Of a DNA stretch of 64,000 nucleotides, positions 50,420 to 59,909 are shown in pieces. The number at the start of each line of letters is the position of its first letter. Within the stretch, counting starts at the first letter, position 1. The notes beneath the pieces were generated by a model. The model was given only the letters and a program-made list of their open reading frames with translations. It did not search any database and was not told where the DNA came from. The position numbers and the translations under genes are program-made. Source of the stretch: Hymenoscyphus infarciens (taxonomy: Eukaryota > Ascomycota > Leotiomycetes > Helotiales > Helotiaceae); NCBI GenBank assembly GCA_001414345.1, contig LLCB01000098.1, forward strand, positions 1-64,000, given 5' to 3'.

Positions 50420-53351
50420 CTTTTAATACGCTAGAGTAAGTAGACACCTATAGTCACGGGATTCCGTAGTATAAAAGTGCTAGAAAGGAAGTAATAATAT
50501 CACTATCTCTACTTTTTTCTAACTCCGACCCTAGAATCAAAACGACTCTAATAATATAAATAGAGGAGCTTAATCCTATTGAAATTACCGCGGTAATCTT
50601 AGTATATTACGAGTACTAAAAAACCAAGTTTCAAGATTCCGAGAGTAAAGAGGAGTTTAGTAGGAAAAATACATTTGAGACTTAACCTCTAAGTACCTTA
50701 AAAAGTACTTTGAACAACCTACGGTTATATATAAAGTACTTTACTACTAACCTATAAGGGTTTTAAGTCAGAGTTAAATCGAGTTTAAAAGTGATTTAGA
50801 CTGATTCTAAAAGCATATTTAAGCTAGTTTATAAAATAGATTAAAGTAGTTTAAAATAATTTAAGAACTAGGTTTAATATACTTTAAAACTAACTTAAGA
50901 TAATTTATAGTAGTAAAACCTGACTTGTTTTAGCGAGTTAAACTAGGTTATAAACTAGGTTAGATAAGTTAAGTTAGTATTAGATACTAGTTTAACTTAA
51001 TTCTAGACCTATCTTAAACTAGTAGTAACTTAGTATTAGAGTAGCTTTAAATTAGTACTAAAAACTATTTATTACTAGTAAATATATATTAAAAAAGACT
51101 AAAATTACGTGATTAGACGTATATTATATAGCTATACTACTCTTATACAACGTGCTCTAGTTTATTAAATACCTAAGTCTAAGTCCTACTTCTACTAATT
51201 CTACTAATTCTACTAATTTTACTAATTATTCGTTCTACTAAATATTCTACTAAATGTTCTACTAACTTAAATAATATTATCTCTATATATATACTTTAAT
51301 TTAATTAGTTAGATTAGTTAGTTAGTTAGTTAGTTAGTTAATTAGTTAGTTAGTTAGAAACTATAAGATATATATATTAGTTTAAGAAGTAAGAGTAGAA
51401 ATAGTATATACTATAAAAGTAATAATAACAGCGATAGTAATAGTAATAGTAATAACGTAGATAATAAATTTAAGGCTTCTAATTTACTCTACTAAAAGTC
51501 TAACTATAAAATATACTTAAATTATTAAAAAAGAAGAGTTATTATTTAATAATATAGAATTAACTAGAGTAGTAAATATAATAAATATAATATAGATTAT
51601 AATACTAATAAGTGGCCTAATACTAAGTAATAAATATAATATAATAGTAAAAGAGTGTTATTATTATTATTATTATCGTTGTTGTTATTAAAGTAAAGTG
51701 TTAAAGTTAAAGATATTAAAGTCGAAGATATTAAAGTTGAAGTTGAAGTAGAAGTTAAAGATAGAGGTAGTCTATACGCTAGGTCTTAGCAGTTATATAG
51801 CTAGTTATATATAGTATACTATGTTTAGTAAGAGTAACTCTAGTATAAAAGCTATACTCTACTATATAACCTACTTTAGTTACGTAACTTACTAAATTTA
51901 TATACTAGTAGCCTTAAATTTAAGAACTACTAGAATATAAAAATTATATAAGGTTTATATATAAAAAGCTACTTAAATTGCTTTTAAAAAAAAAACACCT
52001 TTTCTAGACTTTTTATTTTTTCTTCTAAGTACTTTATTTTAGATATATTTTTTAAACTAAGTTAAAAGCTAGATTATAAGTTAGTTTATAATTTTAAATT
52101 GTTTTATAAATTAGTTTTTTACTTTAAATCGTTTTATAAATTAGCTTAAATTATTTTATAAATTAGGTTAAATTACTTTAAATTGTTTTATAAATCGGCT
52201 TAAATTGTTTTATAAATTAGGTTAAATTACTTTAAATCGTTTTATAAATCGGTTTCTTACTTTAAATCGTTTTATAAATCGGTTTCTTACTTTGAATCGT
52301 TTTATAAATCGGCTTAAATTACTTTAAATCGTTTTATAAAACGTATTAGAGCTACTTTAAGAAATAACTAATATCTTAAACCGGTATTAAACCGGTATTA
52401 AGTCTAAGTTAATACTAGCTTAAAACCCTAGTAGAGGGCATATAAGTATTATAGGATGCCGGGGTTATTAGAATAAGCAGTAACGTGTCTTAGAGCGAAT
52501 ACTACGAAAAGCCTCTCGCTCAAAGCTGGCGACAATATACTACGCGTTCTGCTAATATCAAGATTACGTTTGAGAGGTATCCATCTTCTGCTCTAGAATA
52601 GGATACACTATCTGTGCGAGCTTTTGCCCCGAGGTAAGGTTTTTGAGATTCTAACAGAGACTAAAAGTCTGACTTCTAATACGAAGCTATTAACCGAAGT
52701 CCTAGTTGGACTAGTGGAGGTTCAATCGACTACTAGCCTTAGAGAATAATCGACTTAGGAGAAAAAGCATCGATTCGAGATTATTAGCAACTTCTAGGCT
52801 TCGAAACTTGGATCTGATTAGGACATTGTGTATTAGGATACAAAAGAAAACCGAAAGGCGAAATATGACATTACGGATAGGCTCAACTTAGGCGTTATCG
52901 TGACTATTAATAGACCTTTTCAAGAGATCGTTGAGGTTACTATTGATACGTAGCTGAAGTATTTTAGATTGTCGTAGTCTTAGGAGAGCCTAGTTCCATT
53001 TGATCCTGGAGTCCGGAAAGGTGCTAGTCTACGAGTTAATAACTTTGAGAATACCGAGAAAGACTAGAGAGCGATGATACCGTATAAAGAAATATGGAAG
53101 GTGGTTTACTCTATCTCTATGCCATTTATAACACTGACTCAATTACTAGAACTGTTATATTAAGAGGCAATGGCACGATAGAGAAAAGCGCACAGGGAGT
53201 AACATCGATGCCTGCGGAAAGAAAGGAAAACCTAATTTTAACGAAGGCTGAAATTCATCACTATCGTATTGCCTAGGTGGAGCTTAGGCCTAGACTCTAT
53301 TCAATGCCTCTCGTATACTTTTGTTCCCTTTTCAAAAAAGGTTGTTGAAAT
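50420..53351 (+). pseudogene. RIP-damaged host-like gene of unknown function, interrupted by E10
   Basis: Two unique blocks, 50420-50738 and 52449-53351, flank E10. In the same frame both are open except for TAA/TAG codons, about five in the first block. The frame continues across the empty site when one TA is removed (LRLYIKYYRMPGLLE at the join). Further segments read KSLSLKAGDNILRVLLISRL and SLVPFDPGVRKGASLRVNNF. Near 53090 the frame shifts. From 53094 (GGLLYLYAIYNTDSITRT) it runs open to a TAG at 53277, with readable sequence to about 53350. The frame is open up to the E9 border at 50418, so the start is missing or lies elsewhere. Stops sit where CAA, CAG or TGG would be expected. I do not recognise the family. 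Confidence 0.6.
50739..52446 (-). mobile_element. E10: type II TGCC element inserted in the unknown pseudogene
   Basis: Starts CTTTACTACTAACCTATAAG after TA (50737-50738) and ends CTAGTAGAGGGCATATAAG before TA (52447-52448). The ends match E3/E4 in reverse orientation. The core repeats are strongly RIPped (for example GTTAGTTAGTTAGTTAG where E2 has GGTCGGTCGGTCGG). The type II arm at 52020-52446 keeps some CGTTTTATAAATCGG units. Length is 1708 bp. Confidence 0.88.
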
Positions 53352-54613
53352 TAATATAAGTAAGAGCGGAAATAAAAACAATCTATCTCTTAGTAGTAAT
53401 AAGTTTTACGAAACCCCTCGGTTATTAGCGAATAACTAAAAAGAATTTTTTGGAAAACATAGTATTATAGAAAGATGCTTAATTCTCATTCTGATTCTTA
53501 ATTAAAGAATCTCTATATATTTGTCTTTCGATGCTTTCCGAAGAACTCGGTCTTTTTGTATCCTAATCCCTTTGAATTATATAAGACTTACGTTAGCAAA
53601 ATCAATGAGCCGGCGTTGAGTCTGCGAGAACCAGAACAAACTTCTATTGACCTAAAAATGCTATGACTATAAACAGCAGAAGACTTTTCGTAATTGTTGA
53701 AAGCTAGGAGACGAAAGCATTCAAAGATATACTATTCTAATTCGCAATAGGCCTTCCGTGCGACCTATGAAGAACTGAAGAAATAACTGCGAAAGAAAAG
53801 TAAGAACTGTTTTTCGCTACAACCTCCGCTAAGCTTCATGTTGGGAATGAATTCGGAGTGGTTAGAGTTGAAGTGAGAAAGATCCCAAAGATAAAGGAGC
53901 AAAATCAGCTCCCACGAGAAATAACGCTGTTAAGCTAGAGCCTAAAAGTCACCGAGCCCTAGCTATTTCCAAACGCGGTTTTTTGCTCTTTTACTCGAGC
54001 CTTATCTAAGCGCGTATATGTGCTTACGTGGTTCGTATAGGAGATACGGCTATGCCGAAGGGGTCCAGTTTTGGTCCTAGTTGCGAAATGGTGTATTATC
54101 AACGGTCGCAAGTACCGCCGTCTCAATAAATTAGTGGAAAGAGCGATATACTAGTCATATTTTAAGTGCAAGCTTAGGAGCTTAGGGGCTGTGAGTACGT
54201 GTGAATTGTTAGACAGAGCTCTTAGAATTTAAGACTATGGGTTTTGATTCAACTTTTGAACAACAATTCGATCCCTCCTGATGTTCTACCTGGACATATA
54301 ACACAAGGAGAAACAAGTCTCACCCTCGCAACTGCATAGTGCGAAGTTTTCCATTAATTACTAGGGTTGTCTAGACTCGGATATTTGGTGTCGACGTACC
54401 CCTCTTTGTACGACTCTAAAATGAGTTGATTTATCCTCTACTTTCCTCAGACGTAAAGCTTGACAGTCTTTTCAGACACTTTCGAAAGTACATCAATACT
54501 CTATGTCTACTCGGGTACATAGAGTTTAAACTTATAACGATCAAGTAAGTTCCACATATCTCACCCCAAGACTATCTTTCGACACAGTAATAACAAAAAA
54601 CAGCTATCGCAAA
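53352..54613 (+). other. Transition zone between AT-rich block and gene region; no gene found
   Basis: Base composition rises towards normal across this 1.26 kb. Short open stretches exist (for example about 53655-53900), but each is broken by several stops in all frames. No repeat, RNA gene or conserved motif was recognised. It may hold more of the decayed gene that ends near 53351, and the last 200-300 bp should contain the promoter of the gene starting at 54614. Confidence 0.5.
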
Positions 54614-54925
54614 ATGCCTCGCAAAATTCCCACCATAGATCCAAACTCCCTCTCCTGCGTCATCTGCGAGAGAATGCGAACCGGTAACCCGAAGAAACAC
54701 GCGAATCTACAACCAACAGGGGCCATCGTGGAATGCGGATTATGCATTCGGGGATTCTGTGAAAATCACGCGAGTAAAGAGCGGAAGGATATCTACGAGG
54801 TTGATCATATTACGTATTATCGTAATCATCAAGGTCTACTAGGGGTTGGGAGCATATTTACTACTATGGAGGATCTGGAGAAGGCGGTTGCAGAGGCTGA
54901 CGCGGAAGGGGATATGCTAGGATAA
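54614..54925 (+). CDS. Small Cys-rich zinc-binding-like protein, unknown function
   Basis: A 103-residue uninterrupted frame from an ATG with A at -3 (CGCAAAATGC) to TAA. Six potential metal ligands are visible as three pairs: C15-x2-C18, C41-x2-C44 and C49-x2-H52, with His29 between. This spacing suggests a small zinc-ribbon, treble-clef or degenerate RING-like fold, inferred from spacing alone. The C-terminal third is acidic (EKAVAEADAEGD). There is no signal peptide or membrane segment, so it is probably intracellular. It is the first intact-looking gene after the AT-rich block. Codon composition is normal and no RIP-type stops occur, which supports it being real. Expression is not shown by sequence. 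It could still be a short fragment of a once larger gene. Confidence 0.6.
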   Translation: MPRKIPTIDPNSLSCVICERMRTGNPKKHANLQPTGAIVECGLCIRGFCENHASKERKDIYEVDHITYYRNHQGLLGVGSIFTTMEDLEKAVAEADAEGDMLG

Positions 54926-55364
54926 ATCGAGGGACGTTTTTGCTTGGTGGTTTTCTTGTCGAGTGTTGAGGTTGAAGCGGGAAGAAGGGGATTTATTGCC
55001 AGTCCCCTAGGCTAGAAACTTTAGCTTCCGCGGAGTTGACTTATTTCAAATACTAGAAATTAGAAGTGAGGTGCTGAGTAGATACAAAACACCCGGAAAT
55101 CCCAGGTGCTCGCTTTGAGAAACAGGAGCCCAGAGCCCAGGAAAAGAGGTGCATTTTGTGAATTTGTTAGGAATACTTGAGTCGAATTCTAGGTTTTGAA
55201 TATAGTCCGCTTATAGGAGGTCTCCAGACTAGAAGTGACTAGCTATTGGAACCATACTGTTCGCATCATAGGATAGTTATACCTGCTTCCAGAGAGCACG
55301 GGGTAGCTTAATCGTGATCAATAATCTAATCAGTTCTGAAAAATTGCCGAACCATTGAATATTC
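54926..55364. other. Intergenic, nothing recognised
   Basis: This stretch of 439 bp has normal composition, no sustained frame and no repeat. It lies between the small Cys-rich gene and a minisatellite. Confidence 0.5.
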
Positions 55365-55600
55365 AGCTTACTCGGTAATTAGTAGCTTACTCGGTAATTA
55401 GTAGCTTACTCGGTAATTAGTAGCTTACTCGGTAATTAGTAGCTTACTCGGCAAGTGTGAGCTTACTGGACAAACGACAGCTTACTGGACAAACGACAGC
55501 TTACTAGACAAACGACAGCTTACTAGACAAACGACAGCTTACTAGACAAACGACAGCTTACTCGACACTCGACAGCTTACTTGACGATTGATAGCTTACA
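55365..55600 (+). repeat. 19-bp minisatellite, 12 complete units
   Basis: Head-to-tail units start every 19 bp from 55365 to 55574, with a partial 13th. All begin AGCTTAC. The first four end TCGGTAATTAGT, the fifth is transitional (TCGGCAAGTGTG), then five end in GACAAACGAC, and the last two diverge. The change of variant half-way suggests two rounds of local expansion. It lies about 380 bp beyond the stop codon of the minus-strand NAD(P)-binding gene. Confidence 0.95.
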
Positions 55601-55979
55601 TGCAACTCCCCCTTTGGCCCTCAAATGTGAAGAAATGATCCTAAAGAATTTAGAAGAATTGAAGAACCAGCTTTCCAAGATAATACTCTTAACTATTCTA
55701 GACAGGCTCGTGCGATTGAAAGTAAAGTAGGTGTTTGCGGAATAATGCCTACTTTCCGCCAAGTACATACATACAAAACATAACAAATCGTAGTTGACTA
55801 TTGCTCCTGAATATTTGTGTTCCATCACTCGATGGCACACATGGCAATGCGATGTCGATACATGGATGTATAATGGCATCATGTCGTCGTCAAACCAAAT
55901 TCTTTGAGTGCGGGGTTGTGTAACCCACATAAAAATATAACTGCCAAAGTATTTCCAACTCCCCCAAAGGACCATCCTC

Positions 55980-56720
55980 TCAAGCATTCGCAAGTATAGG
56001 ACAAAGTCCCACCCACTTCTCTTCATATATCTCATTCAAAATCCAATTCGCCAACCGACCTCGATCCAAACTCAACCCATCCCTCCCCTTACTATCCCCC
56101 ACAAAGACCGCATGGACATCGCCCTTGTTGTCGCCCAATTTCGTTCCATTCAGCAATGGCACACGGAATACCGTCCACTGGATCTTGTCACCAAGCGCTA
56201 CTGTTTCTTGCGCCATGCCTGAGATCTCGGTGTATGTGTCGCCGCCAATGACTTTGATGTACCAGTTTATGGCCATGTACCATTTGAAACTACGGGTATC
56301 TTCGGGGGCGGAGTAGGAGGCAGTTGAGAGGATTAGTATTCGTTTCGTGGTACCGTTTTCCAGCAACAGTGGGTAGAGATGTTTGAGGGCGTTGGTTATG
56401 GGCTAGGTGCGTGTTAGCAGAATCCCGGAAATGGGAGATTGGAGAAAACCCACAGTTCCATCTCGTTTCCCTAGGGTTGGACCGGCGAGGGAAACGAAGA
56501 TATCTGCTCCACAGGCTGCTGCTTTCTCCAATCCCTCGGCATCTCCAAACTCGCCTTGGATGACGCTGAGGTTTGCGTTTGAAGAAAGTTCGGCGGGAAT
56601 TTTGGATGGTGTTCGGACGTAGAGGGTCAGTTTGTGGCCAGCTTCCAGAGCTGCTTCTGTGAAGATGAGACCGCAGATTCCGGATCCGCCTAGGACGAGG
56701 ATGTGGTGCTTGTCGTCCAT
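55980..56720 (-). CDS. NAD(P)-binding Rossmann-fold protein, NmrA/HSCARG-like
   Basis: Two exons on the minus strand, 56720-56454 and 56402-55980. They are joined by a 51-bp intron (GTGGGT...CTGCTAAC...CTAG) in phase 0, giving 229 residues. Residues 7-17, ILVLGGSGICG, are the GxxGxxG dinucleotide-binding turn after strand 1. Strand 2 (KLTLYVRTPSKIP) has the Arg often linked to NADP(H) preference. VIQGEFGDAEGL and ADIFVSLAGP follow the usual NAD(P)H-binding family order. Members are reductases or redox sensors in the cytosol; substrate cannot be inferred. Frame conservation across the intron (DGT|PITNALKHLYPLLLENG) supports the model over two separate short frames. The gene is divergent from the PQ-loop gene across a 498-bp gap. 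Confidence 0.85.
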
Positions 56721-57218
56721 TTTGATTTTATTTTATATGGGATGGAGGTATACAAGTATTGCGAGAGTCACCAATCTATGTATGGAGGTATGTATGACAA
56801 GGCTATGCTGACATTCGAGGACAGCTGATTGTTGACGAGAAGTCGAAATGTCGCCTGATAGAGTGAGAAGCGACATGGTGAATGTCGTCAAACGCGGCAT
56901 GTTTGGTTCAACAAAGCTCCTGAATCAAGCAAGGATGACGACGAAATTCAACTTCACTTCCCTCCAAGCTCATCCGATGATCGGCCCGGGTAATTTAGGC
57001 GCCGGATGCGCTTATCTCGGCGACGCTAAACCTTATCTTGGGGTCACACTTTTTTTCCCTTGATGCAGAGTTTTGAATCAACACAGCCAATCACTCGCCG
57101 CCTATCCAAGACAAGGGATTCACAAGACGAGAATCCCGATCACTGGGTGGCTTTCCTCTATTTCAACCTCCTCCTCCCTCTCCTCTTCTTTTCTTTTCAT
57201 ATCCTCGAAATAGTCGTC
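56721..57218. promoter_or_regulatory. Divergent promoter region with paired GATA-type sites
   Basis: The 498-bp gap between two divergently transcribed genes. CTTATCT (AGATAAG on the minus strand) occurs at 57011-57017 and again at 57032-57038, 21 bp apart. This is the HGATAR sequence bound by fungal GATA factors such as AreA/NIT2, which often act through paired sites. A pyrimidine-rich tract at about 57160-57210 precedes the PQ-loop ATG, as at many fungal transcription starts. A 71-codon frame at 56848-57063 inside the gap is not supported as a gene. Regulation is inference. Confidence 0.35.
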
Positions 57219-58488
57219 ATGGCTTCTTTCATTCCCGCCGCTGTTGGAGCTTTGTCGAAGGAGTTGACCGTCCAGGAGGCCTTATCAGGAATCTTTGGGA
57301 GTGTCAGCTTAGCTACCTGGATGTTTTTGCTGGTGAGTTTTTGGTGGGATAATATGAGGATAAACCCTTTCTCGGGAGGGGGTTCATGCTGACTTGATGT
57401 CTAGGTACCGCAATTAATATTGAATTATAAGACTGGGAGTGCTGATGGTATCTCACTTGCTTTCTTACTTGTGTGGATGGTGGGAGATATCACGAATTTG
57501 GCGGGTATGCTTTTCCTCTTCCCTGTCCTTCATACTTCATCTATTTCTCTCGATCTGGCGAAGGACATCCTATCTCTTTCTCCAAACTCTTATCAACTCG
57601 TCATATCCGTTGCAAATCGTCCGCTTCCAAAGATCACGTGTTGACAATTACTAGGTGCTGCTTGGGCAGGACTCGTCCCAACAATGATTGCTCTCGCAAT
57701 CTACTTCTGCATTGCGGATGCAGTCCTAATCACCCAAGTTCTCTACTACCGCAACAAAAATGCGCGAGAAAGGAAAGAATCCGTAGTCTCAGTCGTAGAG
57801 GCAGAAGAAGAACCACTACTCAGCAGACGACGAAGCAGTGACTCAACCGGATTACCTGGGTCACACAGACGTCGTTTATCAACCGTCAGCACGAGTAGTC
57901 GTAGGAGTACCATTCTTGAGAATATTCTTGAGGAAGGGCCGGAAGAGGAAAGTCTTTTTAAGAAGAATGTTTTTACTATTTTGGCGGTTGTTGCTGTTGG
58001 GGTAGCTGGCTGGGCTATTGCGTGGCAATCTGGTGTTTGGGTTCCTGCTCCTACTGATGATGTTCCTGTTACGACGGATAGTCCTGCTGGCGCGTCGATT
58101 CTGGGTTATATCAGTGCTATTTGTTACCTTGGGTACGTTTTGATCCTCTCTCGCGGGATTTTTAGCTGATCATTTTTCAGAGCGAGAATCCCTCAGATTT
58201 TTAAGAATTATAGAGATAAGTCATGCGAAGGTAAGATCTCTCCACCCCGGAGTCCCTAACACCTGCTAATATAAAATAGGTCTCGCCCTACTCTTCTTCA
58301 TCTTAGCATTGGTGGGAAATGCCACCCAAGGAGCAAGTATCTTATTTCACTCGCTTGAAAAAGACTACCTCTACACCAACCTACCTTGGCTCATCGGATC
58401 CCTGGGAACAATGGTTGAAGATATAACCATTTTTGTGCAGTTCCGCATGTACTCGGCGAAGAAGACTACTGCCGTCACTCAAGATTAG
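57219..58488 (+). CDS. PQ-loop vacuolar (cationic) amino-acid transporter, Ypq/Rtc2/Stm1 type
   Basis: Five exons: 57219-57332, 57405-57504, 57655-58132, 58181-58230 and 58280-58488, for 316 residues. Introns are 72, 150, 48 and 49 bp with GT..AG ends. The start ATG (GTCATGG) gives MASFIPAAVGAL. The two signature loops are VPQLILNYKTGSADGISL (Pro40-Gln41) and IPQIFKNYRDKSCEGLALLF (Pro235-Gln236). Seven membrane helices are visible at about 24-43, 54-72, 73-97, 161-183, 212-233, 249-270 and 283-303. A polar, charged cytosolic-type loop (98-160, with RRRSS and RRLSTVSTSSRR) lies between helices 3 and 4, as in yeast Ypq proteins. The family exports Lys/Arg across the vacuolar membrane. Two GATA sites upstream fit nitrogen control. 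The splice model restores both PQ motifs, so it is well supported. Confidence 0.93.
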
Positions 58489-58675
58489 ACCAAGGATCTG
58501 TTCGAGGAGAATGATTCTTAAACTTGGAATGGGGGATGATGACACAGCATGGAAGGGAGGGGATTATTTTTGAATGGTTGTACTTGTATTTCGATCTTTG
58601 TATAGATAGGTCGGGGTTGATATACGGCATACTTTGTGTCGTTGGCATTTAATGGATCGGCATTGAAATGGAGTA

Positions 58676-58766
58676 CTCTCCCCCCCCTAAACAGAATGTA
58701 GGGTGCACAGACATTTAGTATGGCACAGCGGCCGTGCGCTTACATTTTGTTTAGGGGGGGGAAGAG
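58676..58766. mobile_element. 91-bp MITE, Stowaway/mariner-like, TA target duplication
   Basis: Terminal inverted repeats of 25-26 bp begin CTCTCCCCCCCCTAAACA at the left (58676-58700). The reverse complement of the right end (58741-58766) begins CTCTTCCCCCCCCTAAACA; they differ by one inserted T and one G/A change. TA flanks both sides (58674-58675, 58767-58768). About 40 bp of unrelated sequence lies between. CTCCC-type ends with a TA duplication are usual for mariner-derived Stowaway MITEs. It sits 187 bp after the PQ-loop stop codon. It is too short for a gene and carries no sign of RIP. Confidence 0.88.
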
Positions 58767-58768
58767 TA

Positions 58769-59909
58769 GGTGTTGAACTTAACTAGCGGAATGATGCCGG
58801 ACTTCAATTTCGTATTCTCTCATTCTTCCAAACCTTCGCCAACAATAGTTCCCTAAACAGTTCCGTACAGTTCTTAAATAGAGTAGGTGTACACTTTGAT
58901 CCGGGTAGTCGGATACTTTCCCCGACCAAGCCGAGGACCGAGACAAGCAATCAAATATTTATTCTCCGCACCTTTCCCCCGAAGCCAGTGAAGGCAGCTA
59001 CATTTCACGAGGAACAAACGACACAATTTCACGCCACTAGACCCCGTAGAGAGGTATGGCTTCAAGGGCTTTCCCCAAGTTCTTCAAACAGAAATGTGCG
59101 TGGATGCTGGAGTGACTGTTTGTTGGTGCTACTATACCGTGAGGGCTCGCCACGTATCTCTTCGCGTAACAGCAAACAGACACTTTTGTTGCGGGAGAAC
59201 TCGAATTCGAGTGTAGATATTTTGAGAAAAGGGGCAATACTTCTCAACTGATTTGTACTAATTTGACTCGAATTGATTTGCATTAAACAATTTGGTAGCC
59301 TTGCCCCCCCCATCTGGCCCGATCCACGACAAACCAATCTGGACAGCCCTGACCCCGGCTCCAAGGAACCGTTCTTATTTCTAGACCAACGCACCTGCAA
59401 ACCAATCCACCGCTGATTGTGAAGTCCTCCTCCTCCTCCTCCTCATCCATCACCCATCTCGACACGACCGCCCGCCGCCTGGCTGAGATCTCGCCGACTG
59501 TTCCTATCATTCTGTGTATGCCTTCATCTTTGCCGTACATGTCGTCAGTTTCTGCTTCTACTTTGCCCCTTTGCGTTATGCATCTGTCATTCTTTTAATT
59601 ATCTGGCACCTTCACATCTTTTCCCCCGGACTTCCCCCTGGAACGCGTTCGCGACAACCAAATTTCCAAAATACCAAATTATCTTCGCGACCTCGATCCA
59701 TCACCGCATTCATAATCTATATCTTGTACGCCCTTCTCGACGGTTAGGCTCGGGCAAATCACTAGAGACACAGTAGCAGACTAGGAAAGTCTGCGCTGGT
59801 CTCGTTGGGGTAAGTGAACAAACACTGTCCAGACCTCCTAACAGAGTGACGTTTATATTTGGCAAATCCCGTCGGAACAGCCCAGCTCAACCCACCACCC
59901 CCTTTTGAT
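58769..59909 (+). promoter_or_regulatory. Upstream region and probable 5' leader of the large gene
   Basis: This 1.1-kb region has no convincing gene; frames in all phases are short and overlap each other. It becomes pyrimidine-rich from about 59400, with a TCC run at 59428-59446. A possible leader intron is GTAAGT at 59810 with CCTAACAG near 59837 and an acceptor CAG at 59878-59880. Removing it would place the next exon 29 bp before the ATG at 59910. Upstream ATGs near 59516 could act as short upstream frames. Confidence 0.35.

Noticed and set aside
53094..53276. Independent 60-residue gene
   Set aside because: It reads as the frameshifted continuation of the decayed gene at 50420-53351, ending at a TAG likely made from CAG; kept as part of that pseudogene.
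55365..55600. CRISPR array
   Set aside because: Units are contiguous with no unique spacers, and the organism is a fungus; it is a minisatellite.
55577..56035. 152-codon minus-strand frame overlapping the 3' exon of the NAD(P)-binding gene
   Set aside because: It is in a different phase from the clear family frame and extends into the minisatellite; a shadow.
56848..57063. 71-codon frame between the divergent genes
   Set aside because: It has no motif, lies in the shared promoter and ends at the PQ-loop leader; probably chance.
59859..59909. Upstream extension of the large gene from TTG
   Set aside because: Nuclear genes start at ATG; the first in-frame ATG is at 59910. The extra 17 codons may be leader or intron.
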